NCBI RefSeq assembly: GCF_000265205.3
Contig: NC_018000.1
Coordinates: 3,038,001 to 3,102,000, forward strand
Source of the DNA: Sinorhizobium fredii USDA 257
GTDB lineage: Bacteria > Pseudomonadota > Alphaproteobacteria > Rhizobiales > Rhizobiaceae
Length of the DNA: 64,000 bases
Direction of reading: 5' to 3'
Of the stretch, positions 23,402 to 31,987 are shown piece by piece; positions within the stretch are counted from its first letter, which is position 1; each line of letters starts with the position of its first letter. A model generated the notes under the pieces. The model saw only the letters and a list, made by a program, of their open reading frames with translations. It was not told the origin of the DNA and searched no databases. Made by a program: the position numbers and the translations under genes.

Positions 23402-24073
23402 ATGCCCGTTGCCTTCGTGGATCTCGCGCAGACCTGTGCACCTATGGTCGCGGCCGAAACTCTTGCTGGCGTCGTCAGCCTCGAAAGTCGTTTCGAGCCC
23501 TTCGCGATCCGGATCAAGAGCGGACCGCCGCTCTCTGAACAGCCCACGACCAAGGCGGAGGCGATCGAAATCGCCACGTCACGGGCGGCCGAACGGCAGG
23601 ACATCCAGCTCGGCCTTGGCGGCATTGGCATGGAAGAGCTTCGAAAGATGAGCTTCTCGATTTCTGACGCTTTCGATCCATGCCTTAACCTCCAGGCCAC
23701 CGCCACACTGCTCGACGGATACTACCGGCTCGCACTCAGGGCCGGCGCCGATCCGAGGCGCGCCGAGCGGGACATGCTGCGATCCTACTACGGGCGGGAC
23801 GATCCGTCCGCCGGCGCCATCGTCGAATATGACGAACAAGTTCGCAAAGAAATCGAAAGGCTCGGCCAAACCCTCGCAATGCTGACGATCGGCGATGGTG
23901 GGGAGGACAGGGGGCCGAGCGGGGGGACGGCTGTCGATGACGCCGTCGAAGCCGAAAGCGATGCTACCCCGAACGATCAGACGGCGTCCGCGCCGGCCTG
24001 GGATGTCTTCAATTCGCGGCGGCGGTCCTCCGTCCTCGTTTTTCGGAACAATAAAATGGAGCAGAGTGAATGA
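23402..24073 (+). CDS. virB1: VirB1-type lytic transglycosylase
   Basis: The enzyme has 223 residues from ATG 23402. The SLT domain is short: VDLAQTCAPMVAAETLAGVV, then SLESRFEPFAIRIKSG with the catalytic Glu in the ESRFEPFAI motif. Further conserved stretches are LGGIGMEELRKMSFSISDAF, DPCLNLQATATLLDGYYRL and MLRSYYGRDD. It cuts peptidoglycan locally so the secretion channel can be assembled. The C-terminal tail is acidic and low complexity. The stop overlaps the virB2 start by ATGA. Confidence 0.9.
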   Translation: MPVAFVDLAQTCAPMVAAETLAGVVSLESRFEPFAIRIKSGPPLSEQPTTKAEAIEIATSRAAERQDIQLGLGGIGMEELRKMSFSISDAFDPCLNLQATATLLDGYYRLALRAGADPRRAERDMLRSYYGRDDPSAGAIVEYDEQVRKEIERLGQTLAMLTIGDGGEDRGPSGGTAVDDAVEAESDATPNDQTASAPAWDVFNSRRRSSVLVFRNNKMEQSE

Positions 24074-24369
24074 CCTTCAGTTCCCGTATCCGGCCGATCG
24101 CCGCCTCCACCCTGATGGCCGTCGCCATCGTAGCCACCATGGTCGAGCCGGCTTTCGCGCAGGCCGCCGGCATCGAGACCGTCCTGCAGAATATCGTCGA
24201 CATGCTGACCGGCAATATCGCCAAGCTGCTCGCCGTCATTGCAGTGATCGTGATCTGCATCGCCTGGATGTTCGGCTACATGGATCTGAGACGAGCAGGG
24301 TTCTGGATCATCGGCATCGGCGGCATCTTCGGCGCCACCGAACTCGTGAACACCATTGTCGGGAGCTGA
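24070..24369 (+). CDS. virB2: VirB2 pilin
   Basis: The 99-residue pilin precursor begins MTFSSRIRPIAASTLMAVAI and has a long signal sequence ending near AFAQAAG. Two hydrophobic helices follow (AKLLAVIAVIVICIAWMFGY and AGFWIIGIGGIFGATELV) around a short charged loop, as in conjugative pilins. It forms the T-pilus-like filament. It overlaps virB1 by four bases and is followed within five bases by virB3. Confidence 0.92.
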   Translation: MTFSSRIRPIAASTLMAVAIVATMVEPAFAQAAGIETVLQNIVDMLTGNIAKLLAVIAVIVICIAWMFGYMDLRRAGFWIIGIGGIFGATELVNTIVGS

Positions 24370-24373
24370 CAGC

Positions 24374-24715
24374 ATGGCGACCGCGCGGCCGACGCTCGAG
24401 GAAGACACGCTGTTCATCGCCTGCACCAGGCCGGCGATGATCGCCGGCGTAACAATGGAAGCCATGGGCGTGAACATCATGCTCACCACCATTCTCTACA
24501 TCGTCGCCGGTTCGATCGCTTACGCGCTCGTCGGCGTCGTCTTCCACCTGGTGTTCCGCGCGCTCGTCAAACACGACCACAACATGTTTCGCATCTTACT
24601 GGCCTGGGTGGAGACACGCGGCCGCTCCCGCAACAGCGCCTATTGGGGCGGGGCAACGCTTGCACCGCTGAAGCTCGCCCGCAAATACGACGAAAGGGAC
24701 CTCGGACTTGCCTAG
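24374..24715 (+). CDS. virB3: VirB3 inner-membrane protein
   Basis: From ATG 24374 the product has 113 residues: MATARPTLEEDTLFIACTRP, a hydrophobic stretch (NIMLTTILYIVAGSIAYALV), then RNSAYWGGATLAPLKLARKY. These are the family hallmarks (TRPAM near the N-terminus, membrane hairpin, WGG-SPL-like end). VirB3 associates with the VirB4 ATPase at the inner membrane. The end overlaps the virB4 TTG start by eight bases. Confidence 0.92.
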   Translation: MATARPTLEEDTLFIACTRPAMIAGVTMEAMGVNIMLTTILYIVAGSIAYALVGVVFHLVFRALVKHDHNMFRILLAWVETRGRSRNSAYWGGATLAPLKLARKYDERDLGLA

Positions 24716-27089
24716 CCTGACCACACTCAGATCTCGCGAACTCGCTCCGGAGACCTTCATCCCCTATGTCCGCCACGTCGACGAGTCGACGATCGCGCTC
24801 GATTCCCGGGCGCTGATGGTGATGATCGCGCTCGAAGGCGTCGCGTTCGAGACCGCGGATGTTCTCGACCTGAATGCCCTCCATCGCGACCTCAACACGC
24901 TCTACCGCAACATCGCCGACGAGCGGCTCGCCTTGTGGACGCATCTTATTCGCCGCCGGGACAGCGACTATCCCGAGGGCACCTTCGCGACTGCCTTCTC
25001 GGCCGCGTTGAACGACAAATACCGCGCGCGCATGGTGGGCGAGGACCTGTTTCGCAACGACCTCTATCTGACCATCCTCTGGTCACCGGCACGCGATCCG
25101 GCAGACAAGGCGGCAAAGCTGCTGTCGCGCCTGCGCCGAGCCCGTCGCGCAGGGGCGGAACTCGACGAGGAGGCCCTCAAGCACCTTCGCGACAAGGTCG
25201 TCGATGTCACGGCGGCTTTGAAACGCTTCGAGCCCCGCGTGCTGTCCCTCTACGAACACGACGGCCTGTTGTTCTCGGAGCCGAGCGAACTGCTGCATCA
25301 GTTCGTCGGCGGACGACGCGAGCCGATCCCCCTGACCGAGGGCCGCATTGCGTCGGCGATCTACTCGGATCGTGTCATCGTCGGCCGCGAGACGGTCGAG
25401 ATCCGCCCCGAAGCAGAAAGCCGCTATGCCGGCATGCTGAGTTTCAAGGAATATCCGGCCCGCACCAGGACCGGCATGCTCGACGGCGTGCTTACCAGTC
25501 CTTTCGAACTGATCCTGGCGCAATCCTTCTCCTTCGTCTCGAAAGCCGACGCGCGCACCATCATGGGCCGCAAGCAGAACCAGATGGTCAGCAGCGGCGA
25601 CAAGGCGGCATCGCAGATCGACGAACTCGACGAGGCCATGGACGATCTGGAGTCCAACCGGTTCGTACTCGGCGAGCATCATCTCTCGCTTTGCGTCTTT
25701 GCTTCCTCGGTGAAGGAACTGACCGACAATCTCGCCAAGGCGCGCGCCAGCTTGACGAGCGGCGGCGCCGTCGTTGCGCGCGAGGACCTTGGTCTCGAGG
25801 CGGCCTGGTGGGCGCAGTTGCCCGGCAATTTCCGCTATCGCGCCCGGTCCGGAGCGATCTCGTCGCGAAACTACGCGGCGCTGTCGCCCTTCCACTCCTA
25901 TCCGATCGGCCAGAAGGACGGCAATGAATGGGGCCCCGCCGTCGCGCTGCTCAAGACCGCGTCCGGCTCGCCATATTACTTCAATTTCCATTACGGCGAT
26001 CTCGGAAACACGTTCGTCTGCGGCCCGTCGGGCGCCGGCAAGACGGTGCTACTCAACTTCATGCTGTCGCAGCTCGAAAAGCACGATCCGCATGTGGTGT
26101 TCTTCGACAAGGACAGGGGAGCCGATCTCTACATACGCGCCGCCGGCGGCACCTATCTGCCGCTGAAGAACGGTATCCCGACCGGCTGCGCTCCCTTGAA
26201 GGCCCTCGAATTGACGCCGGAGAACAAGGTGTTCCTGACGCGCTGGGTCGGCAAGCTTGCCGGTTCGCCCACGCGGGAACTGACCGTGACCGAACTTCGC
26301 GACATTGCCTCCGCCATCGAAGGCCTCGCCGACCTGCCGGTGGAGCGCCGGACGATCGGCGCGCTCAGGACTTTTTTGGACAACACGAACCCGGAAGGGA
26401 TCGCTGCTCGGCTGCGTCGCTGGGAGACGGGAGGGCCGCTCGGCTGGGTCTTCGATAATGTAATCGAGGACATCGGCTTCGGTGAATTTGGCGATGGTGG
26501 CACGTTTGTCGGCTACGACATGACCGATTTCCTCGATAACGAGGAAATCCGTGCCCCCCTGATGGCCTATCTCTTCTATCGCGTCGAGCAACTGATCGAT
26601 GGTCGCAGGATCATCATTGTGATCGACGAGTTCTGGAAAGCGCTCCAGGACGAAGGCTTCCGCGATCTTGCCCAGAACAAGCTCAAGACGATCCGAAAGC
26701 AGAACGGCCTCATGCTGTTTGCCACGCAGAGCCCGCGCGACGCGATCGTCTCGCCGATCGCCCACACCATCATCGAACAATGCCCGACGCAGATCTTCCT
26801 GCCGAACGCGCGCGGCAACCGCGCCGACTATGTCGACGGCTTCAAGCTCACGGAGCGCGAATACGAGCTGATCGCACGCGAGCTCTCCGTCGAGAGTCGG
26901 CGGTTCGTGTTGAAGCAGGGACACAACAGCGTCGTCGCCGAACTGAACCTCAGCGGTTTCGGCGACGAACTCGCCATTCTCTCCGGCCGGACTGCCAATG
27001 TGGAGCTTGCCGACGCGGTCCGCGCCGAAGTCGGCAACCGGCGAGAGGACTGGCTTCCCGTTTTCCAGCAAAGAAGGAGTGCGAGCTGA
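24708..27089 (+). CDS. virB4: VirB4 ATPase
   Basis: The 793-residue protein starts at TTG 24708 inside the virB3 end. The N-terminal CagE/TrbE domain includes FIPYVRHVDESTIALDSRAL. The C-terminal ATPase has Walker A CGPSGAGKTVLLN (residues ~444-456) and Walker B RIIIVIDEFWKAL (~627-639), followed by the RKQNGLMLFATQSPRDA arm. Full length and uninterrupted. It energises assembly of the pilus and channel and works with VirB11 and the coupling protein TraG. Confidence 0.95.
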   Translation: MPSLTTLRSRELAPETFIPYVRHVDESTIALDSRALMVMIALEGVAFETADVLDLNALHRDLNTLYRNIADERLALWTHLIRRRDSDYPEGTFATAFSAALNDKYRARMVGEDLFRNDLYLTILWSPARDPADKAAKLLSRLRRARRAGAELDEEALKHLRDKVVDVTAALKRFEPRVLSLYEHDGLLFSEPSELLHQFVGGRREPIPLTEGRIASAIYSDRVIVGRETVEIRPEAESRYAGMLSFKEYPARTRTGMLDGVLTSPFELILAQSFSFVSKADARTIMGRKQNQMVSSGDKAASQIDELDEAMDDLESNRFVLGEHHLSLCVFASSVKELTDNLAKARASLTSGGAVVAREDLGLEAAWWAQLPGNFRYRARSGAISSRNYAALSPFHSYPIGQKDGNEWGPAVALLKTASGSPYYFNFHYGDLGNTFVCGPSGAGKTVLLNFMLSQLEKHDPHVVFFDKDRGADLYIRAAGGTYLPLKNGIPTGCAPLKALELTPENKVFLTRWVGKLAGSPTRELTVTELRDIASAIEGLADLPVERRTIGALRTFLDNTNPEGIAARLRRWETGGPLGWVFDNVIEDIGFGEFGDGGTFVGYDMTDFLDNEEIRAPLMAYLFYRVEQLIDGRRIIIVIDEFWKALQDEGFRDLAQNKLKTIRKQNGLMLFATQSPRDAIVSPIAHTIIEQCPTQIFLPNARGNRADYVDGFKLTEREYELIARELSVESRRFVLKQGHNSVVAELNLSGFGDELAILSGRTANVELADAVRAEVGNRREDWLPVFQQRRSAS

Positions 27090-27787
27090 TGACCTCATTT
27101 AGATTTCATGGCGCGGCGATCGCCGCGGCGCTCATGCTTTCCGCCGGCACAGCGGCAGGGCAGGGGATTCCGGTGATCGACCAGACGGCGATCGGCAAGC
27201 ATATCGAAACCATCGCCGAGCTCAAGTCGCAGCTCGACGCCCTCAATCAGCAGATCGAACAGGCGCAGCAGCTCTATGGCTCGCTTAACAAGCTCACCGA
27301 CATGGCGGATGTCGCCAGCGTCCTCAACGATCCTGCCATCCGCAGGGTGCTGCCGGCAGACTTCAACGCCATCGAAGGCCTGTTCAAGGGCAAGGGCACG
27401 GGCGTCCTCGGTGATGCGGCTTCGGAATTCCTTGAGGGCAATTCGACGTATCGGACCAGCGCCGACGACTTTTATGCCCAGGAGCTTTCCCGCATCCAGA
27501 ACAGGAATGCCGGCCAAATGAGCCTCGGCCAGCAGATCTATGACAAGGCGACAAAGCGCATCGACGGCATCGACCAGTTGCGCGAGAAGATATCGACGGC
27601 CAGCGATGCCAAGGATATCGCCGACCTTCAGGCGCGGCTTCTGGCGGAAACGGCTTTTCTTCAGACCGACATGCTGCGCATGGAAGGCTTGCGGATGGTG
27701 CAGCAGGCGCAGGCGCAGGTCGACGAGCAGCGCAAGGCCGAGGACTGGCGCCAGCGCATGGACGCGATGAAGGCAGCACTGCAATGA
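27089..27787 (+). CDS. virB5: VirB5 minor pilus component
   Basis: The 232-residue secreted protein has signal peptide MTSFRFHGAAIAAALMLSAG ending AAGQG. The helical coiled body reads HIETIAELKSQLDALNQQIE then QAQQLYGSLNKLTDMADVAS. The C-terminus is a long amphipathic helix (RMVQQAQAQVDEQRKAEDWR). VirB5/TraC proteins sit at the pilus tip. Start TGATG overlaps the virB4 stop. The frame is open upstream of 27089, but that part is virB4 coding sequence. Confidence 0.92.
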   Translation: MTSFRFHGAAIAAALMLSAGTAAGQGIPVIDQTAIGKHIETIAELKSQLDALNQQIEQAQQLYGSLNKLTDMADVASVLNDPAIRRVLPADFNAIEGLFKGKGTGVLGDAASEFLEGNSTYRTSADDFYAQELSRIQNRNAGQMSLGQQIYDKATKRIDGIDQLREKISTASDAKDIADLQARLLAETAFLQTDMLRMEGLRMVQQAQAQVDEQRKAEDWRQRMDAMKAALQ

Positions 27788-28017
27788 GGAAATTTTCCCT
27801 TCTCCTCGCGATTCTTGGCCTGACGGCCTGCTCGGAGCAGCCGGAGCGGACCTACACTGTCGACGAGTTGGTCGCGGACGAAGCGCTACTTGCCGACCTC
27901 GTCACCAAGTGCCGCAACAATCCGGGCGAGCTTCGCGACACCCCAAACTGCAGGAACGCGGAAAGTGCCGATATTAAGCGGCGGTTCCAGCGCATGCGGC
28001 AGTCGCTCGGAGGCTGA
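27784..28017 (+). CDS. eexN: EexN-type entry-exclusion lipoprotein
   Basis: This is a 77-residue lipoprotein. The signal MRKFSLLLAILGLTAC ends in the lipobox LTAC. The body, TYTVDELVADEALLADLVTK then CRNNPGELRDTPNCRNA, matches the EexN family, in which such proteins reduce redundant uptake of related plasmids. The pair of cysteines may form a disulfide. It lies between virB5 and virB6 with a 4-bp overlap to virB5, the usual location for this gene in VirB-type conjugation operons. Confidence 0.9.
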   Translation: MRKFSLLLAILGLTACSEQPERTYTVDELVADEALLADLVTKCRNNPGELRDTPNCRNAESADIKRRFQRMRQSLGG

Positions 28018-28022
28018 CGCCC

Positions 28023-28955
28023 ATGTATGAGGTGTTCGCCTTCGTCGACGAGCAATTCAAGACGCCGTTGGAAGACTTCGTCTCCACCGGAACGTCGAAT
28101 ATCGCCGAGTGGGTCTCAGGCCCACTGACGGCGGCGATCACGCTCTATATCGTGCTCTTTGGCTATCTCGTTCTTCGTGGCTCGGTCCAGGAGCCGATCC
28201 TCGACTTCGCTTACCGGGCAATCAGGCTCGCCATCATCGTGATGCTGGTGAAGAACGCCAGCGAATACCAGACCTACGTCACCAACATCTTCTTCGAGAC
28301 CTTGCCGCGCGAGATCTCGCAGGCGCTGAACACCGGGTCGACACCGAGCGCCTCGACGTTCGACAGTCTGCTCGACAAGGGGCAGGACGCGGCCACCGAT
28401 ATCTGGTCACGCGCCTCCTGGCCGGGCGATATCGCCACCGGCGTCGGCGGCATGATGGTTATCTTCGCAAGTTTCGTCGTCGCATCGATCGGCTACATCG
28501 TCTCGCTCTACGCCCGGCTGGCGCTCGCCATCGTGCTGGCCATCGGCCCGATCTTCGTGGCGCTCGCCATGTTCCAGCCGACGCGGCGCTTCACCGAGGC
28601 CTGGATCGGGCAGCTTGCGAACTTCGTGATCTTGCAGGTCCTCGTCGTTGCCGTCGGCTCGCTGCTGATCACCTGCATCGACACGACCTTCACGGAGATC
28701 GAGGGGTATAGCGATGTGCTGATGCGGCCGATTGCGCTGTGCGCCATCTGCCTCGCTGCTCTCTATGTCTTCTATCAGCTTCCCAACATCGCTTCGGCGC
28801 TCGCAGCTGGCGGTGCTTCGTTGACCTACGGTTACGGCGCTGCGCGTGACGCCCATGAAGGCACGCTCGCCTCGGCGGCATCACATACCGCCCGTGCCGC
28901 CGGCCGCGGGTTCCGAGCCGTCGGACGGACCTTCACCTCTAACGGCGCCAGTTGA
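28023..28955 (+). CDS. virB6: VirB6 polytopic inner-membrane protein
   Basis: This 310-residue protein has an N-terminal FVDEQFKTPLEDFVSTGTSN, then at least five hydrophobic segments, for example TAAITLYIVLFGYLVL, GGMMVIFASFVVASIGYIVS, LALAIVLAIGPIFVALAMFQ and ILQVLVVAVGSLLITC. The conserved FVALAMFQPTRRF-type TrbL/VirB6 core is present. VirB6 forms part of the inner-membrane channel. A Gly/Ala-rich cytoplasmic tail follows. Confidence 0.93.
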   Translation: MYEVFAFVDEQFKTPLEDFVSTGTSNIAEWVSGPLTAAITLYIVLFGYLVLRGSVQEPILDFAYRAIRLAIIVMLVKNASEYQTYVTNIFFETLPREISQALNTGSTPSASTFDSLLDKGQDAATDIWSRASWPGDIATGVGGMMVIFASFVVASIGYIVSLYARLALAIVLAIGPIFVALAMFQPTRRFTEAWIGQLANFVILQVLVVAVGSLLITCIDTTFTEIEGYSDVLMRPIALCAICLAALYVFYQLPNIASALAAGGASLTYGYGAARDAHEGTLASAASHTARAAGRGFRAVGRTFTSNGAS

Positions 28956-28991
28956 TGATGCCCGCACCAACTAGAAAAAGGTCTTCTCGGA

Positions 28992-29267
28992 ATGATCAGA
29001 ACATTTCCGCTGCTGTGCATGGCGGCTGCCTTAAGCGGCTGTGCATCAATGACCTATCCGGTCCCTAAATGCGACGGCTATTCGCGCCGGCCACTCAATC
29101 GCTCCATGTGGCAGTGGGAGGACAACAGCAACCTCAAGCAGAAACATTCGGATGCGCGGCCGGTAACCTCGTCGAGCGTGGTTGCGGCCTATGCCGAAGA
29201 GAAAAAGGAGCCGCCAGCCTTTGCACATTTCGACGCCGCTGCATCCTATCGTCGTTGTGAGGGATAA
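28992..29267 (+). CDS. virB7: VirB7-position lipoprotein
   Basis: This 91-residue protein has signal MIRTFPLLCMAAALSGCASM with lipobox LSGC, then TYPVPKCDGYSRRPLNRSMW and FDAAASYRRCEG. Canonical VirB7 is shorter and poorly conserved, so this call rests mainly on the lipobox, the extra cysteines and its place between virB6 and virB8. It would stabilise VirB9 in the outer membrane ring. The symbol is positional. Confidence 0.7.
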   Translation: MIRTFPLLCMAAALSGCASMTYPVPKCDGYSRRPLNRSMWQWEDNSNLKQKHSDARPVTSSSVVAAYAEEKKEPPAFAHFDAAASYRRCEG

Positions 29268-29271
29268 CGCG

Positions 29272-29943
29272 ATGGTCTCGAGCGACGAACTCAAGTCATA
29301 CTTCGAGAAGGCGCGACGCTTCGATCAGGACCGTATGATCCAGGTCGAGCGCTCGGCGCGCATCGCCTGGTCGATCGCAATCGTGGCCGGCGTCCTTGCC
29401 GGCGCCTCGATCTTCGCGGTTGCCGGTCTGACGCCGCTGAAGACGGTCGAGCCGTTTGTCGTGCGGGTCGACAATTCGACCGGCATAGTCGACGTCGTCT
29501 CGGCATTGACGTCGACGGCGGGAACTTACGATGAGGCCGTCACCAAATACTTCGCGGCAAAATATGTGCGCGCTCGCGAAGGCTATGTCTGGAGCGAGGC
29601 GGAGGAGAATTTCCGCACCGTCGCCTTGCTGTCGACGCAGCCGGAGCAAGCGCGATTCTCGACCTTCTATCGCGGCAGCAACCCGGAATCGCCGCAAAAC
29701 ACCTATGGGCGGAGTGCCACGGCGCGCATCAGCATCGCCTCGATCTCGCTGATCAACCCGAACGTCGTATCCGTCCGCTACATGCGCACGATCACGCGCG
29801 GGGAAGAAATCCGAACGACCCATTGGGTCGCAACGCTCACCTTCGCTTACGTGAACGCGCCGATGTCGTCGACCGACCGGCTTGTCAACCCGCTCGGTTT
29901 TGCCGTCAGTGAATATCGGGCCGATCCGGAGGCGATCAACTGA
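29272..29943 (+). CDS. virB8: VirB8 inner-membrane assembly protein
   Basis: From ATG 29272 the 223-residue protein has a cytoplasmic tail (MVSSDELKSYFEKARRFDQD), one transmembrane helix (IAWSIAIVAGVLAGASIFAV) and a periplasmic NTF2-like domain with SALTSTAGTYDEAVTKYFAA and KYVRAREGYVWSEAEENFRT. These match VirB8/TraJ. It nucleates assembly of the channel. Its TGA overlaps the virB9 ATG by one base. Confidence 0.93.
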   Translation: MVSSDELKSYFEKARRFDQDRMIQVERSARIAWSIAIVAGVLAGASIFAVAGLTPLKTVEPFVVRVDNSTGIVDVVSALTSTAGTYDEAVTKYFAAKYVRAREGYVWSEAEENFRTVALLSTQPEQARFSTFYRGSNPESPQNTYGRSATARISIASISLINPNVVSVRYMRTITRGEEIRTTHWVATLTFAYVNAPMSSTDRLVNPLGFAVSEYRADPEAIN

Positions 29944-30797
29944 TGCGTACCGCAGCCATCTTCGCTCTTCTTCTTGCCGGCTCGGCGTTTTCGGCCCTTG
30001 CCCTCGAGATTCCGCGCGGCGCAGCGCAGGACAGCCGTGTGCGTTTCGTCGACTACCAGCCCTACAACGTTACCCGAATCATCGGCTCTCTGAGGTCCTC
30101 TGTGCAGGTCGAGTTCGGGCCCGACGAGGAGATCGCCCACGTCGCGCTCGGCAACAGCGTCGCCTGGGAGGTCGCGCCGGCAGGCAGTATCCTGTTCCTG
30201 AAACCGCGCGAGAACCAGCCGGTCACCAATATCTCTGTCGTAACCACCCGGCGCGACGGATCGACCCGAAGCTACCAGATGGAGCTGATGGTGCGGGATG
30301 GAAAGGTGGAGGTGGGTCAAAGCACTTACTTTTACGTCAAGTACCGGTATCCCGCCGACGAAGCCGAACGGCGTCGCCAGGTCGCAGCCGCGCGAGCAAT
30401 CGCTGCGCAGGCGAAGGAGGCCGACAGCGTATTGGCGATTCATGAGGCCTATGGACCGCGGAACTGGCGTTACTCTGCACAAGGCGCGCAGGCGCTGGAG
30501 CCGCAATCGGTCTACGACAATGGCAAGGTCACGACCTTTGCCTTCGTCGGAAACCAGGAAATGCCGGCCATTTACATCGAGAATTCGGACGGTAGCGAGA
30601 GCCTGGTACCCAAGTCCGTCGACGGCAACCTGGTCCTCGTCCACGCGATCAGCCGGAAGTTCATCCTGCGGAGCGGTGCGGACGTGCTTTGCGTCTTCAA
30701 CGAGGCTTATGACCGGATCGGCATCAACCCTGACACCAACACGACCTCGCCGTCGGTGGAGCGGGTCGTTCGGACCGACATCGGCACGGCGCAGTAG
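29943..30797 (+). CDS. virB9: VirB9 outer-membrane complex protein
   Basis: The 284-residue periplasmic protein has signal MRTAAIFALLLAGSAFSALA. The N-terminal beta domain includes RVRFVDYQPYNVTRIIGSLR and GPDEEIAHVALGNSVAWEVA. The C-terminal conserved region reads NWRYSAQGAQALEPQSVYDN and GKVTTFAFVGNQEMPAIYI, typical of the VirB9/CagX family. With VirB7 and VirB10 it builds the outer-membrane core complex. Confidence 0.95.
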   Translation: MRTAAIFALLLAGSAFSALALEIPRGAAQDSRVRFVDYQPYNVTRIIGSLRSSVQVEFGPDEEIAHVALGNSVAWEVAPAGSILFLKPRENQPVTNISVVTTRRDGSTRSYQMELMVRDGKVEVGQSTYFYVKYRYPADEAERRRQVAAARAIAAQAKEADSVLAIHEAYGPRNWRYSAQGAQALEPQSVYDNGKVTTFAFVGNQEMPAIYIENSDGSESLVPKSVDGNLVLVHAISRKFILRSGADVLCVFNEAYDRIGINPDTNTTSPSVERVVRTDIGTAQ

Positions 30798-30805
30798 GAG
30801 CTGTC

Positions 30806-31978
30806 ATGGTCCAGGAAGACGCGGGCCGGATACCGGGCGAGCGCGCCGAAACGGTTGCGGGCAGGCGGGTCGACAACAATCCCGTCTTGAAGCGGGGCGC
30901 TGTGGCGCTGGCCATCGTTGCCTTTGTCGCCTTCGCGCTCTGGTCGGTGAGCGGCGAGAAGCCGCCTTCGGACACCACAAGGCCGGAGCGGGTCGTCATC
31001 CGGCAGACGACGAATTTCGAACCGGTCAAGGAAAAGATCGAGCCGGTCCAGCCAGAGCCGGAAGTGAAGCTGCCGACGCCGGTTGTGGCCGAGCAGGTGA
31101 AGGAGGAAGATCCGTTGCTCGATTCCGCCCGCCGCGCACCCGTCATGGCCTATAGCGCTGGACAGAAAAACGCGACAGCGCATGGGAATCGCGAAGAGTC
31201 TGCGGTCTCTCCGGACGGAAATTTCCTGCCGCTCGATGGCAATACGATGGGTCAAAACACCGCCAGCAGCAATGAGGAGCAGTTCAAGACAATGCTGCGG
31301 CCGACCCGGCTCGAGGGCTCGCGCGCCGGCACGCTAGGCAACCGCGACTTCATCGTCGCCATGGGCACCTCGATCCCGTGCGTGCTGGAAACGGCCATGG
31401 CGTCGGACCAGCCGGGGTTCACGAGCTGCGTCATCAACCGGGATGTTCTCTCGGACAACGGCCGCGTCGTGCTGATGGAGAGGGGAACTCAGATTGTCGG
31501 CGAGTACCGAGGCGGCCTCCAGCGGGGGCAGAAACGCCTCTTTGTGCTTTGGAACCGCGCGAAGACCCCGAACGGCGTCATCGTCACGCTGGCTTCGCCC
31601 GCGACCGATGCACTCGGCCGGGCTGGCATGGACGGATATGTCGATACCCACTGGTGGGAGCGCTTCGGAAGTGCGCTTCTCCTCTCTGTCGTCGGTGATG
31701 CTGCAGGCTACGCCAACAGCCGTCTGAAGGACAGCGACGTCGACGCGCAGGGTACCACAAGCGCCGGCCAGCAGGCCGCGGCGATTGCCGTCGAGCAATC
31801 GATCAATATCCCTCCGACGCTCATGAAGCATCAGGGCGAGCTTGTTTCGATCTTCGTCGCGCGCGATCTCGACTTCTCCGGGGTCTACAGGCTTCGCGTG
31901 ATTGGGCCAAAGAACCGCATTCTCGACCGGGCGGTACTGGGCGACTTCAGCCCGCAGTCGACGCTCGTGACAAAATAG
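30806..31978 (+). CDS. virB10: VirB10 channel scaffold protein
   Basis: The 390-residue protein has one N-terminal transmembrane helix (AVALAIVAFVAFALWS, residues ~30-47), a Pro/Glu-rich periplasmic linker (QPEPEVKLPTPVV) and the TrbI/VirB10 beta-barrel domain with SRAGTLGNRDFIVAMGTSIP, CVLETAMASDQPGFTSCVIN and RDVLSDNGRVVLMERGTQIV. It spans both membranes and senses VirB11/TraG activity. Uninterrupted and full length. Confidence 0.95.
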   Translation: MVQEDAGRIPGERAETVAGRRVDNNPVLKRGAVALAIVAFVAFALWSVSGEKPPSDTTRPERVVIRQTTNFEPVKEKIEPVQPEPEVKLPTPVVAEQVKEEDPLLDSARRAPVMAYSAGQKNATAHGNREESAVSPDGNFLPLDGNTMGQNTASSNEEQFKTMLRPTRLEGSRAGTLGNRDFIVAMGTSIPCVLETAMASDQPGFTSCVINRDVLSDNGRVVLMERGTQIVGEYRGGLQRGQKRLFVLWNRAKTPNGVIVTLASPATDALGRAGMDGYVDTHWWERFGSALLLSVVGDAAGYANSRLKDSDVDAQGTTSAGQQAAAIAVEQSINIPPTLMKHQGELVSIFVARDLDFSGVYRLRVIGPKNRILDRAVLGDFSPQSTLVTK

Positions 31979-31987
31979 GGTGAGGAC

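Noticed and set aside
24935..25991. Long frames opposite and out of frame with virB4
   Set aside because: High-GC shadow frames; virB4 homology is continuous across the same interval.
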